Positions 61,342 through 64,000 of a stretch of DNA of 64,000 nt are shown in pieces. The stretch's first letter is position 1; the number at the start of each line of letters is the position of its first letter. A program made the position numbers and the translations under genes. The notes under the pieces were generated by a model that saw only the letters and a program-made list of their open reading frames with translations, had not been told where the DNA came from and ran no database searches. Origin of the DNA: Blastocatellia bacterium (GTDB lineage: Bacteria; Acidobacteriota; Blastocatellia; HR10; J050); contig JALSQX010000073.1 of assembly GCA_026985075.1 (NCBI GenBank), positions 59,299 through 123,298 on the forward strand, in the 5' to 3' direction.

Positions 61342-62745
61342 ATGGCAGAAACACTGTTGGATAAGGTTTGGCGGCTCCATACGGTGCGCGAGCTCCCATC
61401 GGGACAGACACAACTCTTCGTAGGATTACATTTGATTCACGAGGTGACCAGCCCGCAAGCGTTTCACATGTTGCGCGAACGCGGACTGTCGGTGCGCTTC
61501 CCCGAGCGCACGTTCGCCACCATGGACCATATTGTGCCCACCGATGAGCAAACGCGCCCGTTCGCCGATCCGCTCGCCGAGCAAATGGCTGCCGCACTCA
61601 TCGAGAACTGTCGACAGTACGGCATCCCGTTATTCGATATCGGCAGCGGACGGCAAGGCATCGTCCACGTCATCGGCCCGGAACTCGGGCTGACGCAACC
61701 GGGCATGACGATCGCTTGCGGTGACAGTCACACATCCACCCACGGAGCGTTAGGGGCATTGGCCTTCGGCATTGGCACCAGCCAGATTCGCGATGTGTTG
61801 GTCACGCAATGTCTGGCCATGTCCAAACCCAAGCTGCGTCGCATTCTCATTGAAGGGACGTTACCGCGCGGCGTTTACGCCAAGGATGTGATCCTGGCCA
61901 TCATCCACCGGTTGGGGGTCAAAGGTGGCGTGGGCTACGCCTATGAATATGCCGGATCGGCCGTCGAAGCGATGTCGATGGAAGAGCGGCTGACCCTCTG
62001 CAACATGACCATCGAAGGTGGAGCGCGCGTGGGCTACGTGAATCCCGATCGCGTCACGTTCGAGTATCTCAAAGGCCGGCCTTATGCCCCTCAGGGCGAG
62101 GCCTTCGATCGGGCAGTCGCCTGGTGGAAACAGATTGCCTCTGATCCCGGCGCAACGTATGACGATGAGGTGCGATTAGATGCGGCGGCGCTCCAGCCGA
62201 TGGTCACGTGGGGGATCAATCCCGGTCAATCGGTGGGTGTCAACGATCCCATTCCCGATCCCAAGGCGCTCCCTGAATCAGAGCGCACGTCCTATGAAGA
62301 GGCACTCGCCTTCATGTCATTTCAGCCCGGCCAGCGTCTGATCGGCACGCCGATCGATGTGGCGTTCATCGGATCGTGTACCAATGGGCGACTCTCTGAT
62401 TTGCGAGCAGCCGCTGAAGTCGCCCGCCAGGGAAAGGTGGCACCGGGCGTGCGCGCGCTCGTCGTTCCCGGCTCAGAAGCCGTCGCCCGCGCCGCCGAGG
62501 CCGAGGGGCTTCACGAAATCTTCCAACAAGCGGGTTTCCAGTGGCGGCGAGCGGGATGCTCGATGTGCCTGGGCATGAATCCGGATAAGCTGCGCGGGCG
62601 GGAACTCTGTGCCTCGTCGAGCAACCGCAATTTCAAGGGACGCCAGGGGAGTCCGACTGGTCGGACGTTGTTGATGAGTCCCGCCATGGTGGCCGCGGCG
62701 GCTATCGCCGGCCAAGTGATCGATGTGAGGGAGGTGCTCTCATGA
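61342..62745 (+). CDS. leuC: 3-isopropylmalate dehydratase large subunit LeuC
   Basis: A 467-residue aconitase-family subunit for leucine biosynthesis, isomerising 2- to 3-isopropylmalate with LeuD. The [4Fe-4S] ligands are the Cys in [13 protein letters not shown] and the pair in [13 protein letters not shown]. Other landmarks are [25 protein letters not shown] and [41 protein letters not shown] precedes the ATG. It overlaps leuD by four bases (ATGA), so the two subunits are made in equal amounts. Confidence 0.97.
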   Translation: MAETLLDKVWRLHTVRELPSGQTQLFVGLHLIHEVTSPQAFHMLRERGLSVRFPERTFATMDHIVPTDEQTRPFADPLAEQMAAALIENCRQYGIPLFDIGSGRQGIVHVIGPELGLTQPGMTIACGDSHTSTHGALGALAFGIGTSQIRDVLVTQCLAMSKPKLRRILIEGTLPRGVYAKDVILAIIHRLGVKGGVGYAYEYAGSAVEAMSMEERLTLCNMTIEGGARVGYVNPDRVTFEYLKGRPYAPQGEAFDRAVAWWKQIASDPGATYDDEVRLDAAALQPMVTWGINPGQSVGVNDPIPDPKALPESERTSYEEALAFMSFQPGQRLIGTPIDVAFIGSCTNGRLSDLRAAAEVARQGKVAPGVRALVVPGSEAVARAAEAEGLHEIFQQAGFQWRRAGCSMCLGMNPDKLRGRELCASSSNRNFKGRQGSPTGRTLLMSPAMVAAAAIAGQVIDVREVLS

Positions 62746-63335
62746 AACCAATATCTATCCGAGAAATTCGTGGTCGGGCGATTCCCCTTCCCGGGAATGA
62801 CATCGACACCGATCGCATCATTCCGGGACGGTTCTTGCGCTGCGTGACGTTTGAAGGTCTCGAGGAACACGTCTTCGAAGATGATCGGCAGCAATATAAG
62901 GACCACCCGTTCAATCAGGAGCGGTACCGAGGGGCGTCTATCCTCATCGTCGAGCGAAATTTTGGTTGTGGCTCGTCGCGCGAACATGCTCCGCAAGCGC
63001 TCTTCCGCTGGGGCATCCGCGCCATCGCGGGAATTTCATTCGGCGAGATTTTTTTCTCTAACTGCACGGCCATTGGCATCCCCTGCCTCACCCTCGATGC
63101 GGCAGATGCCCACTGGTTGCTGGAGACCGTCAGCCACCATCCCGACCAAGAGCTGAATATCGATCTGGAGACAGTGACGATCCGAATGGGAGAGCGAACG
63201 CTCAGGGCCACGATGCCCGAAGGAGCGCGACAGCAATTCCTCCAGGGGACGTGGGATTCGACGCAAACACTACTGGAAGCAGGAGAGGCGATTGATCGTC
63301 TGGCGCGACGGCTTCCTTACATCGTCGGATTCTGA
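62742..63335 (+). CDS. leuD: 3-isopropylmalate dehydratase small subunit LeuD
   Basis: A 197-residue swivelling domain partner of LeuC. Key stretches are [17 protein letters not shown] (residues 16-32), [15 protein letters not shown] with the substrate-binding Ser-Arg, and [20 protein letters not shown]. Length is normal for bacterial LeuD. Its start overlaps the leuC stop. The other leu genes (leuA, leuB) are not in this window. Confidence 0.97.
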   Translation: MKPISIREIRGRAIPLPGNDIDTDRIIPGRFLRCVTFEGLEEHVFEDDRQQYKDHPFNQERYRGASILIVERNFGCGSSREHAPQALFRWGIRAIAGISFGEIFFSNCTAIGIPCLTLDAADAHWLLETVSHHPDQELNIDLETVTIRMGERTLRATMPEGARQQFLQGTWDSTQTLLEAGEAIDRLARRLPYIVGF

Positions 63336-63503
63336 GGCGCGTTCTTCGTGGCACGCGCACCGACCGGAGGCGAACCGATCGCGAAAACGGCAGCCACTAT
63401 CCCTTCAATCGGGCTTCTGATCGATCGAGGAAAACCCCAAGTCGGATACAGCAAGACATACCTCGGCGAGGCCCGCGGTCATCTGGAGTCTCCGCGAAAC
63501 GAC

Positions 63504-64000
63504 TCAGAGCAACCGGCCATAGGAAAAAACGAGCCGAATCCCCAGTTCCTTGAGCCGAGCGCGGACCTCCGGTCGCGCGCGATAACAGAAGCATACGGGG
63601 AAGATCTCTCCACGCAGGTGCTTGCGCGCTCGCGCCACTTGTCGGGCAAATCGGTTGACTTCCTTGAGAGTGAGATTGTGTTTGGCTTCGCCCACGATCC
63701 AGATAGGTTGATCGGGCCGACCCGGATCACGAGCTTGCCCGAACAGGTTGATCTCTTCTTCTTTCCCATCCCACCGCTGCCAGGTTCGCTCCAGAGGACC
63801 GACCTCCCATCCTAACTCCCGCGCCAGGACGTCATGGACAACAATATAAGCGATATCCTCAATATCTCCTCCCACCGTCTCGCTCAACCCACCGACCTGA
63901 CGAGCGAGCTGCCGTAGGGCGTCTTCGGTCCGCGCCTGCGCCTCGGCCAACCGCTCCACCGCCTCCTCCAATCGCTCCACCCGCTCCTCCGTCCGCGCCT
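63504..64000 (-). CDS. PD-(D/E)XK nuclease-like protein (DUF3782-type), 5' truncated
   Basis: The frame runs off the right edge, so the N-terminus is missing; the apparent GTG start at 63980 is internal, since the upstream residues (ARTEER) continue the same coiled coil. The N-terminal part is a heptad-like Glu/Arg/Ala helix (ERLEEAVERLAEAQARTEDA). It is followed by a restriction-nuclease-like core with DGKEEEINLFG, then WIVGEAKHNLTLKEVNRF, where the Glu-x-Lys could complete a PD-(D/E)XK site, and a final VCFCYRARPEVRARLKELGI strand-helix. Proteins of this type are often multi-copy and of unknown role. Confidence 0.7.
   Translation of the reverse strand, partial: ARTEERVERLEEAVERLAEAQARTEDALRQLARQVGGLSETVGGDIEDIAYIVVHDVLARELGWEVGPLERTWQRWDGKEEEINLFGQARDPGRPDQPIWIVGEAKHNLTLKEVNRFARQVARARKHLRGEIFPVCFCYRARPEVRARLKELGIRLVFSYGRLL

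Overview
The window looks like a chromosome segment of a Gram-negative, moderately GC-rich bacterium, most likely an Acidobacteriota member. The signs are two Oar-type TonB-dependent receptors with N-terminal carboxypeptidase-regulatory-like domains, an LptC/LptA-type fusion beside lptB, many secreted beta-propeller proteins (YVTN, PD40, kelch, NHL, BNR), a DUF6677-type membrane protein and a leuC/leuD pair. The assignment is inferred from gene content only. No rRNA or tRNA gene was seen.

Layout. 1-6.7 kb: end of a LolA-like secreted protein, then a minus-strand YbhG/F/S/R-like ABC-2 efflux operon (membrane fusion protein, double ATPase, two permeases). 7-20.7 kb: secreted and envelope proteins (YVTN propeller, CBM9-like/PD40 protein, SGNH-like esterase, two large TonB receptors, small membrane proteins, an unknown secreted protein) and an isolated pair of 29-bp repeats. 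20.9-28 kb: asparaginase II, a class V aminotransferase, a DUF1232 protein, a Rieske ferredoxin and a 1001-residue VIT/vWA protein. 28.3-38.6 kb: a plus-strand run recJ - lptC/lptA fusion - lptB - rpoN - hpf - rapZ - EIIA(Man) - HPr - EI, which joins LPS export, sigma-54, ribosome hibernation and a PTS phosphorelay that has no sugar permease here.

38.7-46.9 kb holds the most unusual content. A SpoIIM (DUF95) membrane protein and a partner membrane protein are followed by seven very hydrophobic peptide genes of 69-81 codons. The peptides share an (K/R)K-x-L-A-like N-terminus and a gap-free 12-residue C-terminal pattern. Four are preceded by near-consensus promoters with exactly 17-bp spacers and strong AAGGAGG ribosome binding sites, and several are followed by hairpins carrying a GTCGCTTTC core. 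SpoIIM-family proteins are a hallmark of circular bacteriocin loci, so the cluster may encode a multi-peptide, circular-bacteriocin-like or other exported-peptide system. A kelch and an NHL propeller gene are interleaved with the peptides.

47-64 kb: tilS, glpX, an acyl-CoA dehydrogenase, an AhpD-like protein whose second active-site Cys is an in-frame UGA followed by a SECIS-like hairpin (candidate selenoprotein), two tandem paralogous seven-helix membrane proteins, a deoxyhypusine-synthase-like protein with a predicted leaderless promoter, a BNR-repeat protein, a MocA-like nucleotidyltransferase, a 1244-residue FG-GAP/beta-helix/HYR protein, leuC-leuD and a truncated PD-(D/E)XK-like protein at the right edge.
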